DNA of 64,000 bases from Lanius collurio (Eukaryota; Chordata; Aves; Passeriformes; Laniidae), in NCBI GenBank assembly GCA_020086605.1, contig JACBWW010000004.1:23380240-23444239 (forward strand), in the 5' to 3' direction. Numbering within the stretch: the first letter of the stretch is position 1; each line of letters opens with the position of its first letter. The notes below the pieces were generated by a model that saw only the letters and a list, made by a program, of their open reading frames with translations, was not told where the DNA came from and did not search any database. The position numbers and the translations under genes are program-made. Below, piece after piece: positions 37,581-51,490 of this stretch.

Positions 37581-40500
37581 CTGTGCTGTCTCTGCAGAGC
37601 TGCATAAGAAACAGCCAATATACAGAGATAGAGCTTCCCAAAGGATAAAACACCAACCAAAACCAAAAAGTACCTCATCCCCTAGATACTGGTCCACAGT
37701 TTAGCAGATAAAATTATGAAAACTTTCTAGCCCAGCACACTTCAAGGTGTCTGTTTGACATCACAGGTATCTGCACTCAAAACTAAAGCCCAATTTTGGC
37801 AGAATTTTTCTCAGGAATTTTGATACATTCTGGATTTACAGTAGTTTTATGCGGGTCTCTTTAGCTATTTTTGGAGAGACACAAGAAAATGTTAATTTAA
37901 CAGAAGATGTTGGGAGATGATATAATGTTGGAAAAGGTCTCCCTGTATTTTGTATGCCAATCAGACAATCCCTTTGCTGTATAGAATCTGTTGATGTATT
38001 AGTTCTGTCAGACTTTTTGAACCTGCTAACACTACTCATGGGATTAATCATATCCAAATCTAGCCTTTTCTGTTAGAAGAATATTTCATCCAATCAAAAA
38101 GTTGTCTGATGGCACTGTTAAGGTTAATGGGAACTTCAAGTGAAATGCTGAAAAAGAGAGCTAGAATAGGTTTTTGCCTGTAAGATATGATACTCAATTT
38201 TGTTGATCTTTTAGTGCTTCAGACAACAATACAAGTTATCCTGCAAATTATCTTTAATCTTTCTTGCACTCCATTAAAAAATGCTAAAATTTAGCTTTCA
38301 GTATTAATAAAGGTGATGATAATCTAGCCAAAGATTTTGGAGAAGATGAAATTAATATCTCTAGCACAATGACTATTATCAGTGAATGTAAACTGAAATA
38401 GAATACTGCCAAATATTCATTTCTCAACTGCTTGAATTAATCTTACTGAGAGGCACCTTTTGCCTAATGTCATGGAAAATAACATAGGAGGAATCACAGG
38501 GTTCAAAAGATAAATCTCTGCTCAATCAGATTAGATTCCCTACTGTCTTGCTGAAGTTGAGGGGGGTGCTATGCTGTAAGTTGATTAGTTAGCTAAAATA
38601 CTATAAAAATTAAAAACAATGAAAGGAAAAAGATTCAGCCTTGCTCTTTGTAATTGGGAAGAAAAAGCTGTATGTAGCAGTTTGTTAAATGATAAGTTGT
38701 AAATTCAGTGGCCTTCATTTTAAATAACTCTGAGAGTAATAGCTTTGGAAACACCCTGGACATGAACCTTACTTTAGATGAAAAATATGAACATTTTGCT
38801 CAAAGATTTTTGTGCTTTTTGGTTTGTTATTAGTGACACCAATTGCCACAGAGACAATTTTCCTAAAAATGAAATTTAACTTTGAACAATTAATCTATTA
38901 AAACCTATATTTAATTAATTAACAAGTATTGCATTTAAAAGCAAAATTCTAATTATATATATATTCTAAGTGATCCTACAGTATAAAGAATTATTGTGTT
39001 GTAAGATAGATTTTGAAAACTCGATCTGAATTTATCAAAGAAGTATAATGAATGAAAATCCTATTTCTGATGAAGCAAGTAGGAAAAACCCAACTCATTC
39101 TTACTGAGTTGGATCTAAGTTTTCTTGCATAATAATAGACAATTTGCACAGAGTTGAAACAGAAAGTCATAATTTCAGCAATGATGCATGGGCTAGATCA
39201 TGGGTATCATCTTTAGAAGCATAATTTTGGTGTCAGCAAAAAATACAGTTAAAAAAAATCCTGGTTTATATTACATTCCATTTTATTGAACAGAAGTGTT
39301 TGAAGAGGAAGTACACATCTAGTATATGTTAGGAATCATTTGATACAGACACCGAGGGAAACCTGAAAATAATTTTAAATAATTTTCATATCTGCGGATG
39401 GTTGTGAACAAACTTTGAGGACTAATCAGTGTAGTCACTGCTGCAGTCTGAAATAGGTTAGAGTAGTAAGTGGGGGGAAAGTGGTATGGAAAACTGAACC
39501 AATTTAAAATATCAGGCTTATCACTGTAACAAATCTGAAGCATTTCTTCTTCCTGCCTCTGCAGCATGTGTGACTGTAGGAAATGCACCCACAGGAGAAC
39601 AATCACTCGAAAAATTCATGCAAGCTGGGTGGACAACCAGCACAGCAACCCATTTCAGATCACAAACAGTGTCTAAGTTATCCTGCTCTGTGTCTCACAG
39701 CAGGAGAAACTTGCTTTCTCCAGACTCCCAACTGGATGTATCAACCCTCAGATAAATCTTTTATACATTATTTTGAGCATATAATAATGAGTGATCCCCT
39801 GCAATGGAGCACTGCTGTCTTGATGAACATACTTATAAATTTTATAGAAAGTGTGTCTTGAAATAAAAAGCTCACGTCAAGCTGATATTCAAATACTAAA
39901 GTTATTCACTAGTAAGTGTCTTCTGAAGAAAAGCATAACACAACAGGACACAATAGCAATCAGAAGAAGCACATAACTAAAAGAAAATTCAGGTATATCT
40001 GGCATTTTGTAAAAGTAAACAGATTCAAGTTCTTTCTAATAAAGAGAGTTGAGTTCCTGCTGTCAACATTCTGGTATTTTCAGGATCCCAAAAGCATGAG
40101 AAACAGTTGAAATTTCTAAAGGCTTTCATAAATATCTGATTTCATTTATATGGTGGAATTTAGGACTTGTCAAAGCTTGTGGAAAAGTTCCTTTTGCCTA
40201 CAAAGGAACTGAGTTTCCAGTAACCAGGATTGTTTCAATACCTGACAGGTCTGTACCAACAGTAAGGGAGAGCAAAGGACAGGGAATTTTGAGTACTTTT
40301 TCCAAAGGCTTTTCCAGTAATTGATTCATATCTATCAATTTTTAAAAACAGTAACTATTATGGAAATCACAGGATGGAGAAGAAAAATATATTTTTGCTT
40401 TTGATATATTTAAAGTAAGATAAGGGGATAACAATCTGTGTTTAAATTCTTAAAATTCTTCTTTTTGCTAGCAGTGATGCAGCCAAAACAGACTTCAGTA

Positions 40501-43500
40501 CTAGACTGTGGAGAAATTCTGAAATATTTTTAATACCCTTTTTGTTGTGGTTTTGTGTTTACAAACATTTCCTGAAATTTTTATCTTGTTTCCAGACTTC
40601 TGTATTTTCATGTTAATTTGTCCAAAACTATTTAAAAATAGTTTAAGAATACTAATTTATTTTAAAAAATTAAAAAAAGAAAGGAAAAATTCTTCTTTCC
40701 CCACCCCATGGAGTTATCTCACCCAAACTCAGATGAACAGCTCTGAATTTAGAAGTGTTGAGTGAAAGGACATCTTCCTCCTATTTTCTCTTAAATGCTG
40801 TGGCCTCCTCTGTTAAAGGTGCTTTATTTTTACTTAAGAAGGAGGATTTTTTTTTATAAAGCACAACTTTGTGAGACAGACTGGACAGAAAGAGAACCAG
40901 AAAAATTTTAAGGGAAAATATTCAACAGACAGTCAACTAACCACAAAAGATGATGAGATTTTGGATTAATTTTTATTACATACTTTTTATTAACCTCACA
41001 CTGACTTAATCTAAGAGAAATAATGTTAAATGGCTTGAAAATTAAAACAGAAAATATGATTTGTTCTTCTGTATTACAAAACAATCAAATATGTTTAGTT
41101 AACATTTTGAATAGAGTTTTAAATGTGTTTGTCTTACATAATAAATGTTTTGATTTTCTTTAATATAAGTGTTTTTTATCTAGTTTGACACAAGCAGGGC
41201 AAAATGAATTATTAAAAGATTTATCTCAAAAAAATGTTGTAGATTTTCTGGAATTTTGGTTATATTTTGCCCATCTTCTTTTGTCTTTCTTGCCATTTAG
41301 GTAAGATCCTATCCACACTATGGTGTCCAGTGATGAATATCCCACACCATTTCATGATTTTCACATAAGAATAAAGAAGTCAATTTTCACAAAAAGAGTG
41401 AAAAAAATAAGTAATAAATGTATTTTAAGTGAGCCAATTTTAGTTAGTTAAATATATTTTAGTCTAATTTCTAGAGTCAAGGCATGAATAATTTTCTTCA
41501 GGAATGCAGAGGTTTAGATATGGGGAGAAAGTGGTACAGGGCAATAGACAGCAGTCAGTAATGAGTTATAAAATATTAACAGATTTGGGCTGCTCTCTCT
41601 TTAAAAAGATGTTCAATTCAATTCTAGAATGTATTGGAGTTTTCTTAACTTTCTAGATTTATTAGGAACTTATAATTTAATATGTACTGGCACATTTAGG
41701 ATATTTTGTTTTTCTATATCATTTATTTTGCGTCATTTTAAGAGGCAGAGACCTAAATATTCTTATAGTTAGACTTTAAATGAACAGAAACAATTCATTT
41801 CCTATTTCCTAGAAAACTTGTATAATTCTCCAAGTTTTTTTTGCTTTTGGCTCTTTTTGCTGTACTTATACATTAGTATCATTATTATTGTGAATTTTCT
41901 GGTTTATGGTATTTTTGAGGTAGGTCACTAGTTGCAAGGTCACAGGAACATTTGGAGTCTTATGAAAGTCAACATAAAATATGGATATGAGAATATAATT
42001 CAATTCAAGGCAGGACTTTCTATCCTGATAATTTCCAGTTAGTTTTTTGGTGGGAACAGATGGATGGAAGCGTTTTATTTCAATTGACTTTGGAGGCCTT
42101 TATGCTCAAGCTAAACATTGTTGTGGATTAAGAGTTAGTGCTTTGCATCTTGTAACAACTCAGTGGCTCATTAAGCAAACAGTTTAGACTGCTCTTCACT
42201 TTTTGATCATGCATCATGTAACAAAAGCAAAAAAAACCCATTTAGGAATAATAACCTGCCCTGTCAGTTTTTATAAAGAAGCATTTTGGCTAAAGTTCAC
42301 TAATGCTTGGAAATTTCCCTCTTGATAAAAGAAATATAAGAAATTCATCAACATCCTTGATCAGAGATTATAGCAATTTTAGATATTGTTTTAGGCATTG
42401 TTAAATAAACCCAATCTAATTGTAATAAAAATCAAAGCAATAATCTATAAATATTTTCCTACAAAAACATTTTTCCTTAAGCATAAAATACTTACGAGTG
42501 TCCTTTCCTCTCCTTGTCTAATTCTCTTATAGCTAGTTTACTTTATACAGGAATATTATAAAGCATTTTCTGTAGCTATGCTAACAAAGATAAATGGAAA
42601 TAGGAACTTCGATAAAACTTTGCAAACAATTCCATTATAACTTGTCAAATGCATAAAGGACCTTAGGTGTAAGTTGTTTCATTTATATGTCAGTTCTGTC
42701 AACATCACTGACTGAAAGCATGGACCCTTACATTCTATCTCTGCATAAAAGAATAAATTGACAATTCAAGCATTAAGTTTTTTACTGTGTTTTAGCTCTG
42801 ACATCTTTACTTGCTAGAAGATTTTACAGCAAAAATAAGAACTTCTAGAAAAACCCAAAATCAAACTTTCATATTATTTGATTATTGACAACATATTCTA
42901 ACCAAGTAGAAAGCTTGCATAATTTAGTTTCTCCTTTTTTACATGATATTCATGCAAGTTGCAACAGGCAAATAATTTAAAAATTATTTTAAATGCAAGT
43001 TTTTATAGATTGTTTCTACTATATTCACTATATTCTACTATGCTATTTTATTTACAAGTTAAAACTCTTTAAAAATCATGGCTTTTCTGTTTGTGGGAGC
43101 TGAGTTCTTGGTCTTCATATCCTTTATGACCAGTGTGCTGAGGTTCATATATGCATAGGGTATTCTTAAAGATTCACTGGTCTACATGGGTAGTGGAAGT
43201 GATATTATATAATGGGCAGAAAGAAACTTGCAGCCTGGAATCAGGGAGAGCCTGGCAAAACCCTTGCATTCTCTTCACCCCTGGGAAAGAAAGGGTACCC
43301 CTTCGTCTCTCATCTTTCTGCTGGGAAATCTGTTTATCATTTTCAGAGAGATAAAAATTTCTCAATGAGGCAAAAGTATGTACTTCAGTAAGTTTTTAAG
43401 ATTGTGTAAGTTACTAATATGTCATTTAATCTGCTTTTATATATGCCTTTGAAGATTTTAAAAAGAACTATAAAACAAATAAAGAAAAAATCAAAGCTGT

Positions 43501-43582
43501 TGCCATAAATTCTAACCTGTGTCAATTATTAATCCAAAAAATTGGACGTTTTAATTAGAAAATGAAGCTCAAATGTGGTAGT

Positions 43583-43612
43583 GTATTAAATCACGGGCCG
43601 TGCAATTAATAC
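43583..43612. other. 30-bp dyad with CpG core (possible regulatory element)
   Basis: Outer arms GTATTAA (43583-43589) and TTAATAC (43606-43612) enclose inner arms CACGG (43592-43596) and CCGTG (43598-43602), both about the same centre. Two CpGs sit in the core, unusual in this CpG-poor stretch. Further AATTAA/TTAATTA-type cores lie at 43550-43640. It resembles a palindromic factor-binding site in a conserved noncoding block; conservation was not tested. Confidence 0.45.
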
Positions 43613-46064
43613 ATTTGGCAATCAAATAATTAAGTTAACACGGGTTTCATTCAATTCTTACAAGTCTCACTACAGGAACTGAATTAGATTGTTCAGTTTC
43701 CTATCCCCAGTAGAAGTAATCTTTTACATTTGCCTATGTATAAAAATCTAAGTTCATTAACACTCAGTTCTCAGGTCAAATGGAGGTTCTTTTTTTCCTG
43801 AAATGCTACTGTGTGCAGGACACCCACCTTCTCTCCCCCATTTCTTTTTATTTTCATTCAGTCTTTGTTCTGCAATCCTGTATCCATATGAAGCAACTGA
43901 TCATACATGGAAAAACTTCTTACAGGGGAAAATTATTCTGACAGTTCACACAAACATTAAAAGGGAAAACATTGCTATGGTTTACAAATGAAAATCCTTT
44001 AGATTCTCAGTGCCTGGAAATTATTCTCAGTGCCTTCCCAAGGGATGGAGATTATTTCTTATGGGAAGGAAGGATAAATAAATACAAAAATATTTATACA
44101 TATTAAAGAAAATGTCACATACAGTATATAAAACAATGAGAAAGCCAAAAGTGAGGCCTAGAATCTTCACACTTTGTGGCATATGCCATAGAATCTGTGC
44201 TGCAGTTCAGGAACAAAGGTGACACACAACCAACAAAACTTTTGCTTCCTCTGCTGATTAAGGGGGTGTGATATTTTCTAAGGAACACCCCTGATCCTAC
44301 CTCAGACAAAGAAACCCTGTACCTGTGAGTAAACTAAACAATCAATTACTATAAAATAAAATAATTAGGCAATGACTCTTGTTTGGCTAACTCCATTTGG
44401 GATGAATATAGAAGAGATTTTTGAGATTTTTAAATATTTCAGAGGAATACAGTAAATGCAAAAGGCTTAGTGTAACAAGAATAAAATACACTTCATTTGG
44501 GATCTTTTTGATTATAGAATATTCACATTTTCTCTAAGTTAAACTTTGTTGGTGTAATATAGACTGGAACACAAGAGAATACCAGTCAGGGAATGGGGAT
44601 GCTGAATTAGCTGTAGTGGGAACATTTTGCCCTTACAGGAACTCAATCTAAAATGGATGCTTGAAAAGTACTTGCATTTTCTCTATTTTCAACTTTTTAT
44701 GATAACATTTTATTGCTTGTGGGTAACAGCCAATCAATGTCTTATGCTTCTTAGTTGATTATGTTAAAAAAATCTACATAATTTTCTAGCTGTAATTGGC
44801 ATTTCTATTATTTTTTCTATTTCTTTTATAAACTATTTTCTTTATTAGCAGAGCAATTTTTATTCCAATAAACATTAGAATATCTACATTTCTTTCTTGC
44901 AGCAAAATTCTCATAAATTTAAGACATTGCTTATTCTAAATCACAATATCAGCTAATTACAAACATTCTGTGATGGAATAAGTTTATAATTTACTAAGAA
45001 CTGTTGTTTCTCTTTTATTTTCTGCAGTTGTTATTATGATAGGAAAGTATTACTCTTCTAATAAGCCAGAATCCTACCTACTGGGTTGCACTTCCTGTCT
45101 CCTGCACTTATGGAAGAAAACTGTGAAAATGATGTTCCCATATCTTGTTATCCAAACCACACAGTCTGTTTTAGCAACTGGGCTTCCAGGGAGTACGAGT
45201 GGTACCTTCTGTGCAGGTGAGCTACTCTTTCTTTGTGACATGAACAGACAAAAGCTCACCAAGTCTTACACACCCAACGACAGGAGGCTGCACCACTGTG
45301 CTGCCCAGTCCATTAGAAATCAAAGAGGCTTTATGATATGAACATTTAGGATGTGCTAACATGGTCCCAGGGGTCCCAGTAGGGTCTGTGGGCAAGTTTT
45401 CCTCTGTCTGCAAAGCACCCATATAGAGCAATGTGTTTGCAACTCTCTCTGTATAACCTCTCACAAAGGCAAGCCAGATATATCATTTCAAACAGAATTA
45501 GATCAGATGTTCATATGATCATATGTTCTCAAAATAGGAAGGCTTAAAGCACAGATAGTTTAAAAAATCCCCTTTCTGAAATCTCTTTAAAGTATCAGAC
45601 AGAATAACTATTTGGAATCTGGTTCTGAAAATAAGAATATTATTAATAAGACAAAAGGTCCTATTCTCTCCTTAAAGAAAATGCTACAGAATTTTAACTG
45701 CAAATATTTTTAACCTCATGATTTGAATTATAAATACAAATAATAAATAAATCTGTACTTACTACCAGAAGCAACTATAAATAAATGTTGCCAAATACTC
45801 ATGAATATTTGTGATTATAAAACTACCAGATTAATTTCTCTTTTTTTCCCAGAAAGCATGTCTAAATAGAAATAAATTCAAGGGATGTGTGATCTGCTTG
45901 TGGATAAGCCTTGAACAGAAGGAGAGGTTAACATTTTTAGATAAATTATGCATTGCAAATGGCTCACTCAGTTTTTTTATAATTTGCATAAATGGCTCTG
46001 GTTCAAAATCTCACTGATTGATTGCAATGGAAACAATTTTACTGGTTTAATATTTTTCCCTTTG

Positions 46065-46078
46065 TTTTTTTTTTTTTT
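46065..46078. repeat. T run
   Basis: Fourteen consecutive T, followed by ATTTTTTAATC. Simple tract. Confidence 0.93.
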
Positions 46079-49000
46079 ATTTTTTAATCATCAAAGGGCT
46101 CAAAACTATAAGATAGGGAGAAAACCAGAACAGTATCCCCATTTAAAGACCACTTTCTAATCTTAATTAACATGGCACCCAAACTGTTTTTGTAAATTAA
46201 GTTCTATAACTGACCATCTGGAATAAAGAAGTTAGAATTTTACTAAAAACAGTTTAAAGTTTCAGACAGAAATCCTAACTACTAAGACCAGTTTTTCAAC
46301 TCCTTAAGCTCTGCTTCTTAAGGAGAAGAATTTCTCTGAGTTGCAGTCTTTGGAAAACTTTGTATTTCAGGAATATTGAAACAATAAAAACACATTCTGT
46401 TAACTTAGTTACTTTGCTTCTGTTTAGGAACGTGGTAGTGAGTTTGCAGCAGTGGGTTCTGAGATACCGAAGGAGGAAATCAAGGACTATAAATAATTTT
46501 TTGTGATTATTTGGGATTATTTATAAGACTTGCATCTTTCAGCAACTTTTCTTAATCACAGACGTTTTGAAACTATTTCTAGTGCCCTTACTATTCTGAT
46601 GAAAAGCAACAGCCATTGAACTGCAAAAAATCAAAACTGAAAGTGCTATGTAATGTAAAGTATTAAAAAAGAGGTCAGTCAAGCACTCAGATTTGTATTT
46701 TGTGTCCTTCAGTCAAATAATTTGGGAAATATTATGACTTGACCTAAGAAATAAATTCAGAGCTTCATCTTTATTTCATTAGCTGACTACAACATCAGTG
46801 AAAACAATCAGATTCAGAGTTTCTATGTACTTAAGAGCCATGAATGGTCTTTTTCTATTAATTATTATTTTGAACCAATACTTTCATAGGGCTGTGGTGA
46901 ACTGCAGAGCTGTACAGCATGTACAGATAAGTCCTATGGATACCTGCCTTATTTTTAATTCCTCTTTGCAGCCTCTGTACACTGTTTTACAGTCATCATT
47001 TGGTCAGGATGGGTAATTTTGCTGTCAGTACAGCCACAGTTAATGAAAATATGAAAAAATTTACAAGGCTCATCAAGATTTATGAACCAATAAGGAGCCT
47101 AGACTGGGGGGGTTGAAAAAAATGGCCTTAGCATGCAAATCCTGTGAAAGAATTATTAATTCTGGAGTCGTTTCTATTTCTGACACACATTCTCTGCAGA
47201 AACACGGCTTGAAATTTGGGATTTACAACTTGAAAAATGAAATGTTTAAATTCTTACTTAACTAAATTCATTAGTTTCCTAATTCTTTATGTGTTTCTAT
47301 GATTTAATTGGTAGACTCCTCATAGGTAAATGCCATTCAGATATATTCAAAAACCAAAATCTCTTTGGTGCCCTTTTAAATTTCAAAAGATTTTCAATTT
47401 TGGCTGAGAAAAGTGAACTGCAAGGAACTTCACATTTGTATACAGCAGCAAAGTTGAACCATATGCATGTGTCTTGCTTCCCAGATTTGATCCAAAGTCA
47501 GGCAAAGTGATAGAACTTCTGTGAGCAAAACTGAATCTTTCGTGTAATTTTGCTATTACTAGAAAAATCATGGCCAGATATCCCTGAGGAATTCCTGCAG
47601 TGTAATTGTACCACCTTATTTTAAAGTGGGATTTAGATATAATTTACAATTTAAAATGAATCCTAGGTCTGAGTCAGAATATTGACTACACTAGAAAAAT
47701 AATTGTTGAACTTAAGATTGATTTTTTTCTCTCTCTTTTTATCCACATTTTTAAATAAGCAAAAGGATACTTCTACAGGTTAGAAGAACATTCAAGGTGT
47801 AAAAGCCTTGCACTGTGCTTTTGTCCAGAGGCTTTTTAGGTAAACTTGAGTAAATACCTGCCACCTCTCATATATCACTGATTTAAACCAATAAAATTCA
47901 GTGAGTTTTTTAATCTGAATAGGGTTTTGGGAAGATTATTAAAAAGGGTGAACTACTACAGTTAATATTACAGGAATTGGTATCTTAGAACTATTTGAGA
48001 CAGATATAATCAGAAAAAACAGAAAGGGTTTAAACTTTAGCTAAATGCATTAAAAAGACATTATGATCCCTCAATGTTACCATAACTTAGGTGCTAAGTC
48101 AATTATATTGATTGCAGCTGTGATAGTGTAAGGATACAAATTAGGTAAAGCTTGTAGGAAGATATAGTATCTTTTTTAGATCAACTGGAATAGCTTGAGA
48201 AAAGAGGGAAGTTTTTGGCTCCATAAGCTCTTCTGCCATGAGAAAAAGAAGAAACAATTTTCAAAGCTAAGTACAAGTTTTAGAACAAATGCTGTGGATG
48301 TTACAAGATAGGTTAATGAGACTGGGTAAAATAAAATAGGTGATAACAAACTTCTGTTAAAAGAGAAAGATGAGATGAATTTCTGTGATACATGAAATTA
48401 TCATCTCTAGAGTTTATGATTTTGGAAAGATGGTGAAGTTATTTTATTTTCTAACCCAATATTTTAAATCTAGTCTCTTTCAATTTTTTCTAAATTTAAT
48501 TTTTTATTGAGAACAAATACTGAGAGGTGAAGGTAACTGAGGATTTTTGATTTTTGAGAAATTTGGGTGAAAACCTAATCACTACGAGAACTTCGGAACA
48601 TTTTTTACATAAGCTTATTCTGGTGTATGGTAATTGTTTTTGCTTCCATGCCAATAATTTACATTTATAAGTAATAACACATTTGCATAGGCTACTCACT
48701 TACAGTCAGCTTTGATTTTGTGCCTGGTCATGGAAATGTTATTTCTGAGGACAAATAGAGTTCTGAAGTCAAGAGGACACTCGAAGACCAGTTTCTGGGA
48801 AGCTTTTTTCTCCAGGTAGGATCTTTGTTTTATATAATTCTTAATATATCTTTATACAACTCTCAGAGGATTCTAATGTCCAAAACAGGTAAATAACTTA
48901 GAAAGTGCAAGTAAGTTTAATATTTGTTTTCTCTGTATTCCAAAGCCACTCTCTACAAAATATTTGGACTCTTCTCTATAAAAGCCTTCTTGCTGGGAAA

Positions 49001-51019
49001 AAACCTCTCCTCTAGATTGTTGAGATGGGAATCAGAACATTTTTCCCCAGAGTATGTACAGGAGCTTTCCTCAGGTCCTCTTAGTAATTTAATATATTAC
49101 CAAGACAGTTTCACAGAATTATTACATGTGCAATACACATAAATGACAGCATTTTCTGATATATTGTGGGAGAACTCTTCACAATAAATTCAGTAAGAAA
49201 AAAACCCCAACAGTCAATTCAATCAATGCTTCACTAAATTTGGTGGAAGGCTACAAACAAATTTATTCTAGCATTTCCTAACCTACAGTTAGTGCAAACT
49301 ATACTCATTGATATCAAGCAAAAGATAGAAACACTTCAATCAGGTTTTCCCCTGAACTCTTAACTTAGTTTAGCTTAGATCTTTCCACAGCTAGGGCAGT
49401 TTCATATTCTCTGAAATTATTGAAATCCAAAATTAACTTTATCTTATTGTACAAAAACATGGACAACCTCAGCTCTCTGTACCACAATTTGTGTTTTATG
49501 TAAAAACATAAGCTACAAAAGACATTTCAGGAAAACTTACCTGAGGAACTATTGCTCCCAGATGACATTAATTTGAAATGAAGACAACATTACCATCTGA
49601 ACAAAAGCTGTTGCAGCAAGATTTGGGGGTATGATCCCTGATAAGGATCATGAAAAGAACTGGAAGAAGAATGACTACCTCAAGTCCATTTATTTTGTTT
49701 ACTTCCCATCCCCCTACACCTCTCCAACTCTGTATTCCTCTCTTTAAATGCATTTATTCATGGAAAACCTGATTCGTTTCTATTCTCAGCATAATTGGAC
49801 ATATATGTAATACATCTGAGACTTAAAGCTTACTACTTAAATCCTACTCTTGCTAAACAACCAGAAGTACATATTTTAAAACAGGATATGTCTTTTTTTT
49901 CATCAGCAGGGTAGCATTTAAAGTGTGATGCTTGCCAGGAGTGTACTTCATGCTATTTCATACACAGTTTTAGAAAAAAATTTTGGAAAAAATATTTTGA
50001 AGCAATTTTAAAGTCAGAACTGCTGAAAGCTCAGCAATCATTGTCATGAGATGGCAATGAAAATATTACACTTTCATTTAATCAGCCAGTTATATGAGAT
50101 TAATTTCCAGATGGAAATCACAGACTAAAATATGTAGAAAATCTGCAATATATCACTGAACTTTTTGTTCTATTCTGGGTAAGATTAAGAGCACCTCGAC
50201 AACTAAAAAGTATTTGGAACACTCAAAGATGTTTGCTTAAAGGCATCTTTAGAAATAAAAAAGGGAAAAAGCAATCATACAAACAAAGCAAAACCAGAAA
50301 CCAAACCAACAAACAAGCCTCTGTTAAATAGAATTCAGAAGTACTGACTCTAAGCTCCTTTCATAGCTTTATCTTTGATGTCTTTGTCATTAAAGTCTTT
50401 GTGGTTGCGAAGTACTTCAAAATTTTGTATTCTTCATGTAATATTTGGACCTGAGAGACACTAAGGTTTCCAAATTATGAATATCTGTATAATTTCAGAT
50501 CCTCTAAAGCATTTAGGATTTCCTTATAAAGTTAACAGATATGACACTACGTAAGATGATGTTCTTATGAGAGAGCTGCTGGAAGCTAAGTAGGACACGT
50601 GGGTTGTTTTAATTGGCTCTAGACATCAATATTTAAGCAACTAAATCCTACCATGGATTTTTAATTACTAGGAATATTATATTTTCTTACTAAAATTTGG
50701 ATTTGATTGCCTTATTTTTCATGTTTTCCAAACATCCTCCCCTCTGTTCTCCTTTTGACTTCCTCCACTATGATGAGTTCTGATAACTAAGCATCCCAAA
50801 ATATTCCAGATGAAACCTACCCACATTAAGTAGAATGACCTATTCCCTAAATACATATTGTCTTGTTTTGGATAAAGTCTTTTCACGTCAACCTCTTTCA
50901 AAATTCATATTTTTTGCCTGAACTCATAGCCATTTTAATTTTCCAAAGCCAAAGTATTTTCTCAAACAACAAACATTCCCTATTTGTTAGAGAGCATTTC
51001 AGCTGTCAAGGACTGTGAT

Positions 51020-51490
51020 GAGAAAGTTGAGTGCCTGTGGGTAGGAACCTGGGGGAAGGTTAACCAGGCAGATATCCTGGTGGGAATCTGACACAGAGCA
51101 CCCAACCAGGATGAAGAGGCAGGTGAAGTATTCTTTATGTCAGTGCCTGACTGATGCTTTATGATTACCTGTTCTTGTCAGAACTTTAACTTGCTGGATG
51201 TCAGCTGGAAACTCAACACAGTGGAGAGGAGGCAGTGTAGGAGGTTCCTGGAGAGTGTAGAAGGTAATTTCCTGACACAGCTGGCAAGTGAACCTGCCAA
51301 GGGTGGGACCCCATTGGTTGCGCTGCTTATGAATTTACAAAGGCTGGTGGGAGACGTGGTGGTTGGGGGCTCTCTTGGACATAACAACCACAAAATGACT
51401 GCATTTTTAATTCCCGGTGAAGTAAGGAAGGAGGTGAATGAAACGTTTTTCAAGAAACAACTGAATGTGGGATCTAGTGCTATAGTCTAG
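51020..51490 (+). mobile_element. CR1 LINE ORF2 fragment (AP-endonuclease domain), inactive
   Basis: Translation in this stretch follows the N-terminal endonuclease of CR1 ORF2, which nicks target DNA in non-LTR retrotransposition. From 51020 a frame reads EKVECLWVGTWGKVNQADIL and stops. After frame shifts, 51161-51490 keeps about 100 codons in register: QNFNLLDVSWKLNTVE, RRFLESVEGNFLTQL, LVGDVVVGGSLG, HNNHKM and GEVRKEV. Two catalytic positions are lost: the Asp of the GDFN motif is Asn (AAC, 51182-51184), and the SDH motif reads NNH (51383-51391). No reverse transcriptase or CR1 3' end follows, so the piece is an orphan internal fragment. It is pseudogenic; the 109-codon frame is a relic, not a gene. 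Confidence 0.87.

Larger units (their letters stand above)
30926..43540. other. Long noncoding A+T-rich stretch without classified repeats
   Basis: Some 12.6 kb hold no recognisable gene, LTR or CR1. There are small local repeats (34110, 37525), a strong acceptor-like pyrimidine tract (37177-37198) and short chance frames. It looks like intron or intergenic desert. T-rich tracts lie at 34927-34954 and 36718-36740. Confidence 0.5.
43541..51019. other. Noncoding A+T-rich DNA
   Basis: No gene or classified repeat was recognised. G+C-richer patches at 44140-44330 and 45040-45460 contain short open frames without recognisable similarity. A dyad at 43583-43612 is listed separately. Confidence 0.5.

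Noticed and set aside
45020..45345. 101-codon plus frame just after a TTTTATTTTCTGCAG acceptor-like tract
   Set aside because: No donor of quality follows, the protein is unrecognisable, and similar tracts are common in A+T-rich DNA.
48706..48814. Possible exon between a CTTACAG acceptor and a CCAG/GTAGGA donor, open in one frame
   Set aside because: Only 36 codons, weak acceptor, unremarkable composition; expected by chance in this much sequence.
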